This document shows positions 43,637-51,651 of a stretch of DNA of 64,000 nucleotides, one piece after another. The notes beneath the pieces were generated by a model, which searched no databases, was not told the origin of the DNA, and was given only the letters and a program-made list of their open reading frames with translations. Position 1 is the first letter of the stretch, and each line of letters begins with the position of its first letter. The stretch covers positions 1 through 64,000 of the forward strand of contig NZ_JAGPXY010000017.1 in assembly GCF_018070325.1 (NCBI RefSeq), in the 5' to 3' direction. The position numbers and the translations under genes were made by a program. Source of the DNA: Micromonospora sp. H61 (GTDB lineage Bacteria > Actinomycetota > Actinomycetes > Mycobacteriales > Micromonosporaceae).

Positions 43637-44164
43637 AGATTCCTAACTTTCTGAGCCTTGTAGGCGGGTGCCAGCAGATGATGGCGCAGGCGTTCCGCTC
43701 ATCGCCGTGCTTCAAGTGGGCGTCACCAGGCGGGAAGTGGGAGACGTGCTCAGCGCAGCGGTCCAGATGCAAGGCTCCACACGCCTCGACCATCCTCACC
43801 AAACAACGTCTGCGTTCGCAATCAGGGGCCGGCGCGCTCGCCACCGGCAGCGCGGCTGACGATGCCGACCGACCGCCTCCGCCCGCCCGCTCGGGCGGTC
43901 CGGCGCAGCACGAGGTCGGCCGACGGCCGGGGCTTTACTGCCCGGCCTTGAGGACCTCCTGTTCGATTCAAGTGTGAGGGTTAGATACCGTGCGCTCGTT
44001 GTCGCATCTTCATTCATTCGGTTCATCCTTGCTAACTCCTAAGGGAGGCGCGATGGTGCTGCAGCGCGTGACGGAACCCGCGATGGTCCTTAACTGCGGT
44101 CGTGTCGAATTTTGTACGTCTGGGCGCCCAATGAGCGTCTCTCAGTGAAATTGCGGCGGCCGTT
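43637..44164. other. gap without a confident gene
   Basis: A minus-strand frame 43623-43844 (73 aa, GTG) is Cys/His-rich (RRCLVRMVEACGALHLDRCA, then CAIICWH) and could be a small zinc-binding protein, but it lacks a clear start signal and overlaps the ligase stop. The remainder, to the STAND stop, has no convincing ORF or hairpin. Confidence 0.35.
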
Positions 44165-47065
44165 CTAGCCGTCTTCCTCGTCCACGGAGAAGCTGTCGAT
44201 GATGAGCCACAGCGCGTTTGCGGCGCTAGTCTGACCAAGTTCATCCAGGATCGTAGCCTTTGTGCGGTACATCCCAAGCAGTCGATGTCGATATGCGGGA
44301 TCGACTACTGCCGGTGATAAGTAAATGGAAATCGCCTCAACCACGGCCTGTTGTGCCTGCGGAAATCTGAGCTCCGATCCTACGCACAACTCGGCATATG
44401 CCCAGAGTAAGAGTGCCAACTCACGCAGTTGGCCGTCGGATCCCAGTTGGATCAACCGCCTACGAACCTCTATCGCCTCTTCGACTGCATCCAGCCCTTG
44501 GTCCTGCTGACCTGACTGCACCCGCCGGAGTCCCAAGTTGGCCAGTGACGAGGCCAATTCAGACAGTGAAGTCGCAGAGCCTGAGGCAGCTCTGATCCTA
44601 CGAGCCTCGGCTGCTTGTTCGAGCGTGGCCAACCCCCGTTCCGGCTCACCTGCCTCTAGGAGCGCTGCGCCGAGAAGGCTCAAGGCAAGAATGAGCATGG
44701 CAGAACTCCCCTCGGCATCAGCTTTAGGATCTGAGCGGCACAATACGACCGCTTCCTCTAGAAAGGGGAGCGCTTCTGCCGCCCGCTCCGACTGCACCAT
44801 GACGTTACCGAGAGCAGTCAACGACGTCGCGAGATCAGCAAGGTGAACGGCCGGGTGCGTTGTCGCGAGCTGCCGGAAGATTCCCTCGGCCTCCCGTATC
44901 GGACTCAGGGCCTCCGTTGCCTGCTTCGACTCGAAGAGCCATGCACCGAGGTTGATCAGAGATCTCGCAAGGCCGGCTAGGTGAGCGGCCGGCTCGGCAG
45001 TCGCCAGCCGACGGCGGATCGCCACAGACTCTCGGGCCACGGCTAGGGCTTCGCCCAACTGGTTGAACGCTGCCCATCGCACGGCGTTGTTGAGCAGTGA
45101 CATGGCAAGCTGCGGTTCCCAGCGAAGGGGGTCCGACTTGGCCAAACGCCGGTAGATTTCCAGCGCCTCGATGTCTGGCGGTAATGCCTCTGGCCACCGG
45201 TCAAGCTCCGACATCCGGACGGCGAGATTCGTCAGCGCCGCGGCAAGCATAGGCTCCCATGTTGCAGGGTCCGCTTGGGCGAGAAGTCGCATGATGCCCG
45301 TTGCTTCTTCGGTGGGTGCCAGCGCCTCCTGTGGTTGATCCAGTGCCGACAGGAGAACGCCGCGGGTGTTAAGCGCCTCCGCCAGCTGAGGCAGGGCCGC
45401 CACGTCTTTCTCGGTCACCTCACGATAAAGGTTGATGGCTTCTTCGGTTTCCAGAAGCGCCTCGTGATGCCGTGCGGCTTTGGCCAGCTGAAGAGAGTGC
45501 ATGTTGTGTAGGTGGGCGCGTGCAGCTGGATCGCTTGTCCGGGCGAGGCGATGGTGAGTAAGCCGATCGCTGACGGCAGCGGCTGCAACATCAAAATCGA
45601 GGTGCGGTCCATCCGGCAGCAATGGTTCGAGGGCTTCCAACACTCTCATGTCGATGCTGGGCAGTCCCGTGAGTCGGACGACGGTTGCTCCTCCTGCGGC
45701 TAAGGCCAGGTGCGGGTGAGCACGCAGGAGTGGATATAGCACGCGAGTGGCGACATGGGGCCACCGACGCGCTGTCTCTACCAGAACGCTGATGGCGTTC
45801 ACCGTCGACACCGGCGCTTTTCCATGCCCGGCCAGAAACGCGGCCGGTGCCGTCTGGGTCCAGTCGTCAGTGAGGCCGGCATCGTGGTGAGAATGGCCGG
45901 GCACGGAGAGTGCGATGAAGTCCTCGCCCAGCCGGTCCGGATGCAACGCCTCCATCACCAGCTTTGGGTCCGTCGGCGGGTGGCACACGCTGTGGTCGTC
46001 AATGATCTTGTCGGCCGCCGTGACATCAGTCGCCAGGGCGGCACCAACTAGCGCCCGTCTGGCGTCGAGCCTCGGCAACGCTCCAATCAACGTCGCCATG
46101 AAGACAGCCCGGTGCATCGTCTGAGGCAAGGTAGACAGCGGAGTTTCGCGTGTCCACATCTCGTGCCAGTAGCGCTGCTCACGCCGCAGTAGGTAGGCCG
46201 ATACCGCATAAGAAGATGTTGGCGGGGAATCGCCGTGGCGCAATGCTTCAACCGTCGCGAGGGCGCTCATGTGGATCGCGAGCAGGCGGGCGAACGCCGG
46301 CCCGCCGAGGTCCGGTACCGGCCACCCGCCGGCATGCTCCGATCCCAGCGCCCTGGCGAAGCGGTCTGCCGCAGCAATGAACAGAGCGTCGGGATTACAA
46401 TTCCCACCAACAAGCGAGGGCAGCGCAAGCTCGTCCGTAGCGGCCTGCAAGTCGGCCTCAGCTCGATCGGCTACAGCAGGCCACCAGTGCTTGGCCGACC
46501 GGGCCAGCAGCAGTGCGCGAACCACCACCCCGGCCTTTGCATTGCACTGCTGCATTGCGCTGAGCAACGCCAGCAGCGTTGAGAAGGGCCAGCGGTCGGC
46601 GTAGTCGACAATCGCTAGCACTGCCCTGCCGGGCAGATCTAGGGCTCGTGCCTGTGGCTGCGGAGCGGGCCCGAGTGTCGCCTGCCAAACGGTCCAGCCC
46701 GCACTCGCGTGCCGTGTTGCCATTTCCGCAGCGAGGCGAGACTTGCCTTGGCCGCCAGCCGCGTGAATCAGTCGTACCGCTACCGGCTCGGGGCTACGCA
46801 TCCACATGGCCAGGTCATTGAGGGTTTGGCTTCGCCCGGCGAACGGCACGATCTGATGGCGGGCCAGCAGAAGGCGGCTGGGCTGTGCCCGCGCGCGCTC
46901 AGGCGAGAGCGCTACCGGCTCGAGATTTGCCGGTACCACCCGGTAGGCAGGTAGCTCCGTACCGACCGTGACGCTGCCCTCGACATGTGAAACCTGGATC
47001 AAGTCGCCGAGAACGACGCTCTGGGATACCGTCTGCGCGGCCGAAGGCCGCCAAAGCGGGCTCAC
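44165..47065 (-). CDS. STAND NTPase with C-terminal TPR array
   Basis: GTG 47065 overlaps the upstream stop (GTGA). The 966-aa protein opens with a short beta motif (SVVLGDLIQVSHVEGSVTVG) in place of an enzymatic effector. It continues with a STAND module, AAGGQGKSRLAAEM and AVLAIVDYADR, clearly related to that in the trypsin-STAND protein (both share GGQGK, VDYA and RALLLARSAKHWW-type segments). TPR-like repeats fill the C-terminal half. No protease or nuclease domain is present, so the effector may be the coupled membrane protein. It is the rightmost intact conflict gene of the element. Confidence 0.87.
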   Translation of the reverse strand: MSPLWRPSAAQTVSQSVVLGDLIQVSHVEGSVTVGTELPAYRVVPANLEPVALSPERARAQPSRLLLARHQIVPFAGRSQTLNDLAMWMRSPEPVAVRLIHAAGGQGKSRLAAEMATRHASAGWTVWQATLGPAPQPQARALDLPGRAVLAIVDYADRWPFSTLLALLSAMQQCNAKAGVVVRALLLARSAKHWWPAVADRAEADLQAATDELALPSLVGGNCNPDALFIAAADRFARALGSEHAGGWPVPDLGGPAFARLLAIHMSALATVEALRHGDSPPTSSYAVSAYLLRREQRYWHEMWTRETPLSTLPQTMHRAVFMATLIGALPRLDARRALVGAALATDVTAADKIIDDHSVCHPPTDPKLVMEALHPDRLGEDFIALSVPGHSHHDAGLTDDWTQTAPAAFLAGHGKAPVSTVNAISVLVETARRWPHVATRVLYPLLRAHPHLALAAGGATVVRLTGLPSIDMRVLEALEPLLPDGPHLDFDVAAAAVSDRLTHHRLARTSDPAARAHLHNMHSLQLAKAARHHEALLETEEAINLYREVTEKDVAALPQLAEALNTRGVLLSALDQPQEALAPTEEATGIMRLLAQADPATWEPMLAAALTNLAVRMSELDRWPEALPPDIEALEIYRRLAKSDPLRWEPQLAMSLLNNAVRWAAFNQLGEALAVARESVAIRRRLATAEPAAHLAGLARSLINLGAWLFESKQATEALSPIREAEGIFRQLATTHPAVHLADLATSLTALGNVMVQSERAAEALPFLEEAVVLCRSDPKADAEGSSAMLILALSLLGAALLEAGEPERGLATLEQAAEARRIRAASGSATSLSELASSLANLGLRRVQSGQQDQGLDAVEEAIEVRRRLIQLGSDGQLRELALLLWAYAELCVGSELRFPQAQQAVVEAISIYLSPAVVDPAYRHRLLGMYRTKATILDELGQTSAANALWLIIDSFSVDEEDG

Positions 47066-47505
47066 CTGTCGATGTCGACGTCGCCGCCGACATCGTCAAC
47101 TTGCCGTACCGGTCCGGCCGTCCAAGTATTCGTAACCGACTGATCACCGCCGTCGATCGTGGGCCCCGATGGAGCAGCCCCGGCGGTGGAGGCTAGGGGA
47201 TGAGGTAAGTCGTCGGCCGTTCGGCCGATGTGCACGCTGCCCCGGGCCCCGCGCACCTGCGCCACTCCGCCACCGACTATCGACCCGTGTAACCGTTGTC
47301 TGGCCATGCCCCGATTCGCAACGAACCCGCCCCACGCGGAGAGACCCAGCCCCGCAATCGCGACGAACAACGCCATTATGCTGGCCCACTTGTCGGCGTT
47401 GTCCAACCCCTCGGCTGCGAGGAACACTCCGATTCCGGCAACTAGTAGGCCGGTAATGACCACCGTGACGGACCGCCAGATCCGGTTGTCGCTCGCACGC
47501 CCCAT
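47062..47505 (-). CDS. membrane protein with GxVxQVxxVxGxV motifs, partner of the STAND-TPR protein
   Basis: From ATG 47505 (a start at 47535 is also open) the 147-aa product has two membrane helices at about 12-33 and 43-66. Its soluble tail holds two copies of a short beta motif: GGGVAQVRGARGSVHIG and AGPVRQVDDVGGDVDID. The same motif opens the STAND protein encoded by the next, overlapping gene. Homotypic contact between the two is therefore likely, with this protein anchoring the STAND protein at the membrane or acting as the pore. No named family was recognised. Confidence 0.65.
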   Translation of the reverse strand: MGRASDNRIWRSVTVVITGLLVAGIGVFLAAEGLDNADKWASIMALFVAIAGLGLSAWGGFVANRGMARQRLHGSIVGGGVAQVRGARGSVHIGRTADDLPHPLASTAGAAPSGPTIDGGDQSVTNTWTAGPVRQVDDVGGDVDIDR

Positions 47506-47513
47506 CGCACCAT

Positions 47514-47529
47514 CATGGACCACTGTCCA
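47514..47529. promoter_or_regulatory. palindrome upstream of the STAND/membrane operon
   Basis: ATGGAC at 47514-47519 and GTCCAT at 47524-47529 form a perfect inverted repeat around CACT, 8 nt upstream of the preferred start. It could be an operator. If translation begins at 47535 it would lie within the gene. Confidence 0.35.
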
Positions 47530-47535
47530 TCGCAT

Positions 47536-47949
47536 CGGCCAGTCCAGCGTTTCGTCGAGGGATGGCGGCCCGGCGTCAAGGCTGCGTCATGATCGAATAG
47601 ACCATCTTGGTCGACAGTGCTGTTGGCCCGGCTGCTAATACAACGGGCAGGCATGGGGGTCGTCACCTGCTACGCGGTGGAGCCCTCGAGAGCCGCGGTG
47701 CCAACTCCGAGCCGAGAGAAAGGCGATTGTCCTCCTCGTCGTGGCCCTCATCGGCGGGGGCACCGGCTGGCTCGCTTCGCGAGGCGCCGCAAGCTCGCCG
47801 AAGGCGGTGCGCCACAAACGTCAGGTCAGTCGCCACCGACCTTTACGTAAGCTTTCTGTGCTGCAATCCGTCCGTCCTGCTAGATGCCAGGGGGCGGTTC
47901 GTCGATGAGGCCTGCGGGCTCCTGCACGGCACTCCCGGCCGGTGGAGTC
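47536..47949. other. degraded right part of the element
   Basis: A plus-strand frame without a start reads KAIVLLVVALIGGGTGWLAS (about 47,715-47,780), one membrane helix and a basic tail, probably a remnant. No intact gene is visible. Confidence 0.4.
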
Positions 47950-48110
47950 TCATCGCCATGGCTTCCCGAACGAGCCCGTGTACTCGGCACCCACCGCCGC
48001 CATGTACCGCTGAAGATCCCGGATGGTCACCGGCTCCGGCCGCAGGCCTCGAAATCCAGCCAGCGCAACTGGTCCACCAACAGGTGCGCGTAGGTCCGAT
48101 CGGGTCCTCC
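47950..48110 (-). pseudogene. remnant of a tyrosine recombinase N-terminal domain
   Basis: In one frame (about 48110-48041) the minus strand reads DRTYAHLLVDQLRWLDFEAC. After a one-base shift the other frame (48030-47950) reads VTIRDLQRYMAAVGAEYTGS and FGKPWR, then a stop. Joined, this is the SAM-like core-binding domain typical of actinobacterial tyrosine recombinases, comparable with SYAFALLRWFRFV in the intact recombinase A. It directly abuts the right end of the element and has no catalytic domain. Confidence 0.6.
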
Positions 48111-48113
48111 GCT

Positions 48114-48128
48114 GGAGTTCAGTTAAGG
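48114..48128 (-). repeat. right element end: 13-bp terminal inverted repeat and junction GG
   Basis: GGAGTTCAGTTAA (48114-48126) is the inverted partner of 10284-10296 with one mismatch. GG (48127-48128) and the rest of the ligC 5' end follow. This gives the exact right boundary of the element. Confidence 0.8.
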
Positions 48129-48232
48129 AACCCGTCCCACTTGGGCTCGTAGGTCACCCCGGGCGTGGTGGGCAGCTTGGGAACGCTCTTGGCCAGCATC
48201 GGCTCGACCGGAGGGTTGATCGGCAGGTCCAC
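48127..48232 (-). pseudogene. ligC: 5' part of the host ligC, separated by the element
   Basis: From GTG 48232 the minus strand reads VDLPINPPVEPMLAKSVPKL, then PTTPGVTYEPKWDGF, ending at the element boundary within motif I. The remainder of the gene is at 9268-10277. The 106 nt here plus 1010 nt there make exactly 372 codons, and the junction restores KWDGFRC. In its present state translation runs from the F codon into LN and the element's end. Confidence 0.93.
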
Positions 48233-48367
48233 GCCGACCAGTCAATCAGACGGTGCCGACAGTCGTGAGGCAGATCACCGTGGATGGCGGGGCGGCGTGT
48301 CGCCCTCCGCGTCGCTCGTCCCCACCGGGCGAATCGAACAACCCCAGGTCAGAGCTACTTTCGCGAG

Positions 48368-48580
48368 GTGTCCGAGTGGGTCTGTGACTGCTGCGGGCGG
48401 TGGCGGGTGAGCGTCGAGCTGATCCGGGGCCGCTACCGCTTCCGGCTGACCCGCCGCTACCCGGAGCGGTTCGGCGGCGGCCGGAACGTGCTCGGCGAGG
48501 TCGGCTCGGTGCCCGAGCTGGAGGAGCTGTTGCGTCGGCGTACCCCGCTCACCCTGGCCGACCTGCGCGAGGCCGCCTGA
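48368..48580 (+). CDS. small hypothetical protein with CxxC-like start
   Basis: The 70-aa frame reads VSEWVCDCCGRWRVSVELIR, then RGRYRFRLTRRYPERFGGGR, and ends LTLADLREAA. The ribosome binding site (GCGAGG) is very close to GTG 48368; a start at 48284 (MAGRRVALRV) is also open. CDCCG may bind metal. It is the first chromosomal gene right of the element, divergent from ligC, and keeps chromosomal codon usage. No family was recognised. Confidence 0.6.
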   Translation: MSEWVCDCCGRWRVSVELIRGRYRFRLTRRYPERFGGGRNVLGEVGSVPELEELLRRRTPLTLADLREAA

Positions 48581-48742
48581 TCGGCGCGGGCGGCGTCGTG
48601 CGGCCGGGAACTACCGGGTGCCGGGCCCGGGTGCCTCCACTGAGGAGGGACGGACGGCGCTGAACGCCGGTGTCACAATGCTCCCGGCGGCCTCGTCTGC
48701 ACCCGTGGCGGTGCCGAGCGGCGCCGCGGGGGAGGGGACACC

Positions 48743-49165
48743 ATGCGGTTCGAGGCCGATACCGAGATCGCCGCGGATGCCGAGCAGGTCTGGGCGGTGC
48801 TTGTCGACGTGCCCCGCTGGCCCGAGTGGACGGACTCGGCGACCCGGGCCGAGCGGGGGGAGCCGGGGCCGCTGACCGTCGGCGCTACCGCACGACTGAC
48901 CCAGCCGAAGCTGCGGCCGGCGGTCTGGCGGGTCACCGAGCTGACCGAGCGGCGGGAGTTCGTCTGGGTCTCCGACGCGCCGGGTGTGCGGACCACCGCA
49001 GAGCACCGGCTGCTGCCGCTGCCCGACGGGCGTACCCGCGTCGAGTTGGCCTTCAGCCAGTCCGGCCCGCTGGCCGGCCTGATCGGCTGGCTGTACGGCG
49101 GACGGTTCCGCCGCTATGTGCGGATGGAGGCCGACGGGCTCAGGCGTCGCTGCGAGCGGGGCTGA
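48743..49165 (+). CDS. SRPBCC-family polyketide cyclase/dehydrase-like protein
   Basis: The 140-aa protein (ATG 48743 after GGGGGAGGGG) has the START-like pattern MRFEADTEIAADAEQVWAVL, then VPRWPEWTDS, an internal GATARLTQPKL and the C-terminal helix FRRYVRMEADGLRRRCE. SRPBCC proteins form a deep hydrophobic ligand-binding cavity. Ligand unknown. It stands with the DUF1990 gene 51 nt downstream in the same direction. Confidence 0.88.
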   Translation: MRFEADTEIAADAEQVWAVLVDVPRWPEWTDSATRAERGEPGPLTVGATARLTQPKLRPAVWRVTELTERREFVWVSDAPGVRTTAEHRLLPLPDGRTRVELAFSQSGPLAGLIGWLYGGRFRRYVRMEADGLRRRCERG

Positions 49166-49216
49166 CCGCGCCGGTCGTACCCTGACCCGTGTCCGGTCGA
49201 GGTCGAGGGGGCAACG

Positions 49217-49720
49217 GTGGCCGAGCTGACGTACCCGGAGGTGGGGTCGACCCGGCACGGGCCGCTGCCCGGCGGGTACCACCACCTGCGCCACCGGTAT
49301 CCGTTGCCCGGCGGCTGCTTCGAGACCGCCGCCGACGCGGTGCTGAGCTGGCGGCTGCACCGCGCCGCCGGCGTCCGGATCCGCACCGACGCGCCGAGAG
49401 CCACCGCCGGTGTGCTGGTGACCTCCGGCCTCGGTGTCGGCCCGGCCCGCGTCTGGGGGCCGTGCCAGGTGGTCTGGAGTGCGGACTCGCCCACGCTCGC
49501 CGGTTTCGGCTACGGCACCCTGCCCGGGCACCCGGAGCGGGGCGAGGAGGCGTTCGAGGTCGTCCGTGACGACAGCGGCGCGGTCTGGTTCGAGGTCCGC
49601 GCGTTCAGCCTGCCGGACCGCTGGTTCACCCGCGTCGGAGGCCCGGCGGTCCGGGCCGTGCAGCACACGTACGCCTGGTGGCTCGGCCGCACCCTGCGTC
49701 GGCTCTGTGCGGGTCGCTGA
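49217..49720 (+). CDS. DUF1990-family protein
   Basis: GTG 49217 follows AGGGGG. The 167-aa product has AELTYPEVGSTRHGPLPGGY, then a segment FGYGTLPGHPERGEEAFEVV with conserved Tyr-Gly-Thr-Leu and Glu, typical of DUF1990. It ends with FSLPDRWFTRVGGPAVRAVQ. The function of the family is not known; it is widespread in plants and actinobacteria. Probably co-transcribed with the SRPBCC gene. Confidence 0.85.
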   Translation: MAELTYPEVGSTRHGPLPGGYHHLRHRYPLPGGCFETAADAVLSWRLHRAAGVRIRTDAPRATAGVLVTSGLGVGPARVWGPCQVVWSADSPTLAGFGYGTLPGHPERGEEAFEVVRDDSGAVWFEVRAFSLPDRWFTRVGGPAVRAVQHTYAWWLGRTLRRLCAGR

Positions 49721-49740
49721 ACACCTGGCGCCGGAGCGAC

Positions 49741-50661
49741 TCAGAACCGGGCGAACGAGCGGATCGGGGCGCGCGGGCCGTACTTCGGTGCCCGGATGCC
49801 GGCCGCCTCCAGCAGCAGACACACCCGGCCCCGGTGGCCTCGGAACGGCTCCAGCAGGGCCATCATCCGGCCGTCGTCGCCCCTCGGTTCGCCGGCGAGC
49901 GCCCAGGCCACGGTGTTCGGGATGTGGTAGTCGCCCACGCTGACCGCGTCCGGGTCGCCGTACGCGATCCGGACCACCTCGGCGGCCGTCCACGGCCCGA
50001 TGCCGGGGATCGCGGTCAGCCGGCGGGTGGCGTCGGCGGCGTCGGTGCTGCGCTCCAGGCGGTCGGCGAGCGCCGCGGCGCGACGGAGCGTGTCGGCTCG
50101 GCGCTGCTCGACCCCGAACGGGTGGAACACCCAGTACGGGGCCGCGGCGACGGTGGCTGCCTCGGGCGGCAGGAGCAGCGGCTGTAACGGGCCGGGAGCC
50201 GGCTCCCGGAAGTGCCGCACCATCGCCGAGTACGCCCGGTAGGCCTCCTTGCCGGTGACCTTCTGCTCGAAGACCGCGCGCAGCAGTCGGGGGAAGACCT
50301 CCCCGGTGGCGGGCATCCGGAGGCCCCGGTGCTCCCGGGCCAGCCGGGCGACCAGCGGGTGCGCCGCGGCCAGTTCGGTGAAGCCGGTCAGGTCGTCGCG
50401 CAGCCCGGCGATCGCGTCGGCGCGGGCGAGGACGTGCTCCGCGCCGGGGCCGTACCCCTCCGCGAGCAACTCGCCGCCAGTCGGTCGCAGCGCGAGCGTG
50501 GCCGGACCGTCCGGGGTGCGGGTGGCCCACCAGAAGGTGCCGGCCGCCACCCGGGCGCACGGATCGTACGGGCTGAAGGTGAGCGCGCGGACCGAGGCGG
50601 ACAGCCGGTAGCCGACCGGCGGGCGCAGCACCCTGGTCGCGGCGGGTTCGGTAGCGGTCAC
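49741..50661 (-). CDS. AlkA-like HhH-GPD DNA glycosylase
   Basis: GTG 50661 gives 306 aa. The second half carries the HhH-GPD signature: FPRLLRAVFEQKVTGKEAYR, the hairpin LTAIPGIGPWTAAEV and the catalytic Asp in VSVGDYHIPNTV. The N-terminal part corresponds to the AlkA_N domain. It should remove alkylated bases in base excision repair. The open frame continues to 50736, but the GTG fits family length. It is convergent with the DUF1990 gene, the stops lying 20 nt apart. Confidence 0.9.
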   Translation of the reverse strand: MTATEPAATRVLRPPVGYRLSASVRALTFSPYDPCARVAAGTFWWATRTPDGPATLALRPTGGELLAEGYGPGAEHVLARADAIAGLRDDLTGFTELAAAHPLVARLAREHRGLRMPATGEVFPRLLRAVFEQKVTGKEAYRAYSAMVRHFREPAPGPLQPLLLPPEAATVAAAPYWVFHPFGVEQRRADTLRRAAALADRLERSTDAADATRRLTAIPGIGPWTAAEVVRIAYGDPDAVSVGDYHIPNTVAWALAGEPRGDDGRMMALLEPFRGHRGRVCLLLEAAGIRAPKYGPRAPIRSFARF

Positions 50662-50800
50662 CCCGCCACTCTGCCAGGTCACCGTGGGGGCTGGCGACCG
50701 CCGTACCGGTCCGGCCTGGGAACCCACCCCGGACACGACGGTGGCCGGTCGCGCCCTCCCCGGCGACGACCGACCACCGTGCCCTCGTGGGCGACCAGGC

Positions 50801-51448
50801 TCAGTACGAGTAGCCCGCGCCGCCGGCGTCGTTCGAGCCGCTGTCCGCCGGCGGTGCGACCGCCTTCGGCGTGCCCTTGGGCAGGCAGCTCAGGTTCTTC
50901 TTGCCGTCCGGCTGGACCACGAACCAGGTGCCACCGACGGCCTGGCCCTTCCACTGGCCGGGCTTCTTGTCACCGATGTAGCGGTAGACCGGCCAGCCAG
51001 CGATGGTGAGCTGACGGGTGCCGTCCTGCCGGGTCACGCTGCCGACCTTGTCGTCCGAGACGCCGGTGAGTTCCGGGTTGCCGTCGGTCAGTGCCGGGGG
51101 CCACACCTCGGCGCACTTGTCGACGCAGTTCGACGACGGCGGGTCGGCGGTGTCCTTGTCGAAGCGGTACAGGATCCAGCCGTCCTGGTCGGTGACCACC
51201 TTGCCCATCCGGGCGACACTCTTACCGACCAACTTCTCCGTCAGGTCGACGTCCGCGGGCGGGGCGTCGGCGGCGGACGCCTCCGCGGAAGCCGATGCCT
51301 CAGGTTCAACCGTCGCGGTGGGCTCGGCCGCGGCGACGGCGACCGGCTCGGCCGCGCTCGAGTTCGCCCCGTCGTAACCCGCGGGAGCGCAGGCCGTTAG
51401 TGCGACCATCGCGCTCGCGACGATGACGGTCCGCTTCATCTGTGCCAC
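50801..51448 (-). CDS. secreted lipoprotein with Lipoprotein_15-type repeats
   Basis: GTG 51448 lies 4-5 nt after GGAGG (ATG 51439 is possible). The signal peptide ends in a lipobox (VALTACAP). An Ala/Glu/Ser-rich linker of about 45 residues follows, then two repeats with the pattern GWILYRFDKDT ... CVDKCAEVWPPAL and GWPVYRYIGDKKPGQWKGQA. This matches the secreted-repeat lipoprotein family of unknown function. It is expected on the outer face of the membrane. A conserved Cys pair (CVDKC) may form a disulfide or bind haem or metal. Confidence 0.9.
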   Translation of the reverse strand: MAQMKRTVIVASAMVALTACAPAGYDGANSSAAEPVAVAAAEPTATVEPEASASAEASAADAPPADVDLTEKLVGKSVARMGKVVTDQDGWILYRFDKDTADPPSSNCVDKCAEVWPPALTDGNPELTGVSDDKVGSVTRQDGTRQLTIAGWPVYRYIGDKKPGQWKGQAVGGTWFVVQPDGKKNLSCLPKGTPKAVAPPADSGSNDAGGAGYSY

Positions 51449-51601
51449 GTGCCCTCCTCATTCTTGACAGTTCACCCATAGGTACGGCGGGCAGGCTGTC
51501 AAGGTTGAAGTAGTAACAGTGGTCAATTTCACGTAAACCGATTGAACCGTTTCCGGCCGCCATGCGTACGCCCCCGCGAGGGATCCTGCGCCCAACGACA
51601 G

Positions 51602-51638
51602 ATCGGCGCCGGTCATTGTCACAATGACCGGCGCCGAT
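51602..51638 (-). terminator. strong intrinsic-terminator-like hairpin
   Basis: An 18-bp perfect inverted repeat (51602-51619 and 51621-51638, core CGGCGCCGGTCATTG) begins 14 nt after the anti-sigma stop. It is well placed to end the sigma/anti-sigma transcript, and possibly the facing lipoprotein promoter region too. Confidence 0.75.
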
Positions 51639-51651
51639 GCGGCAGGCACTC

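Larger units (their letters stand above)
10278..48126. mobile_element. 37.8-kb integrative element inserted in motif I of ligC, carrying conflict systems and a replacement ligC
   Basis: The boundaries come from the split ligase: removing 10278-48126 rebuilds an uninterrupted 372-codon frame. The dinucleotide GG is present at both junctions and once in the rebuilt target. The element holds two overlapping tyrosine recombinase genes, a full ligase, a LexA-like and an XRE regulator and at least seven NTPase-based conflict modules. No phage structural genes, relaxase, conjugation ATPase or replication initiator is recognisable, so it is more like a large site-specific transposon (Tn554-like) or a mobilisable genomic island than a prophage or a self-transmissible ICE. 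Several stretches have noticeably lower GC than the flanks. Confidence 0.9.

Noticed and set aside
10278..48126. Prophage or conjugative element
   Set aside because: No capsid, terminase, tail, lysis, relaxase, FtsK/TraB-like transfer or replication genes were found.
47607..48152. 181-aa plus-strand frame
   Set aside because: It crosses the element boundary and is antisense to the recombinase relic; low-complexity composition.
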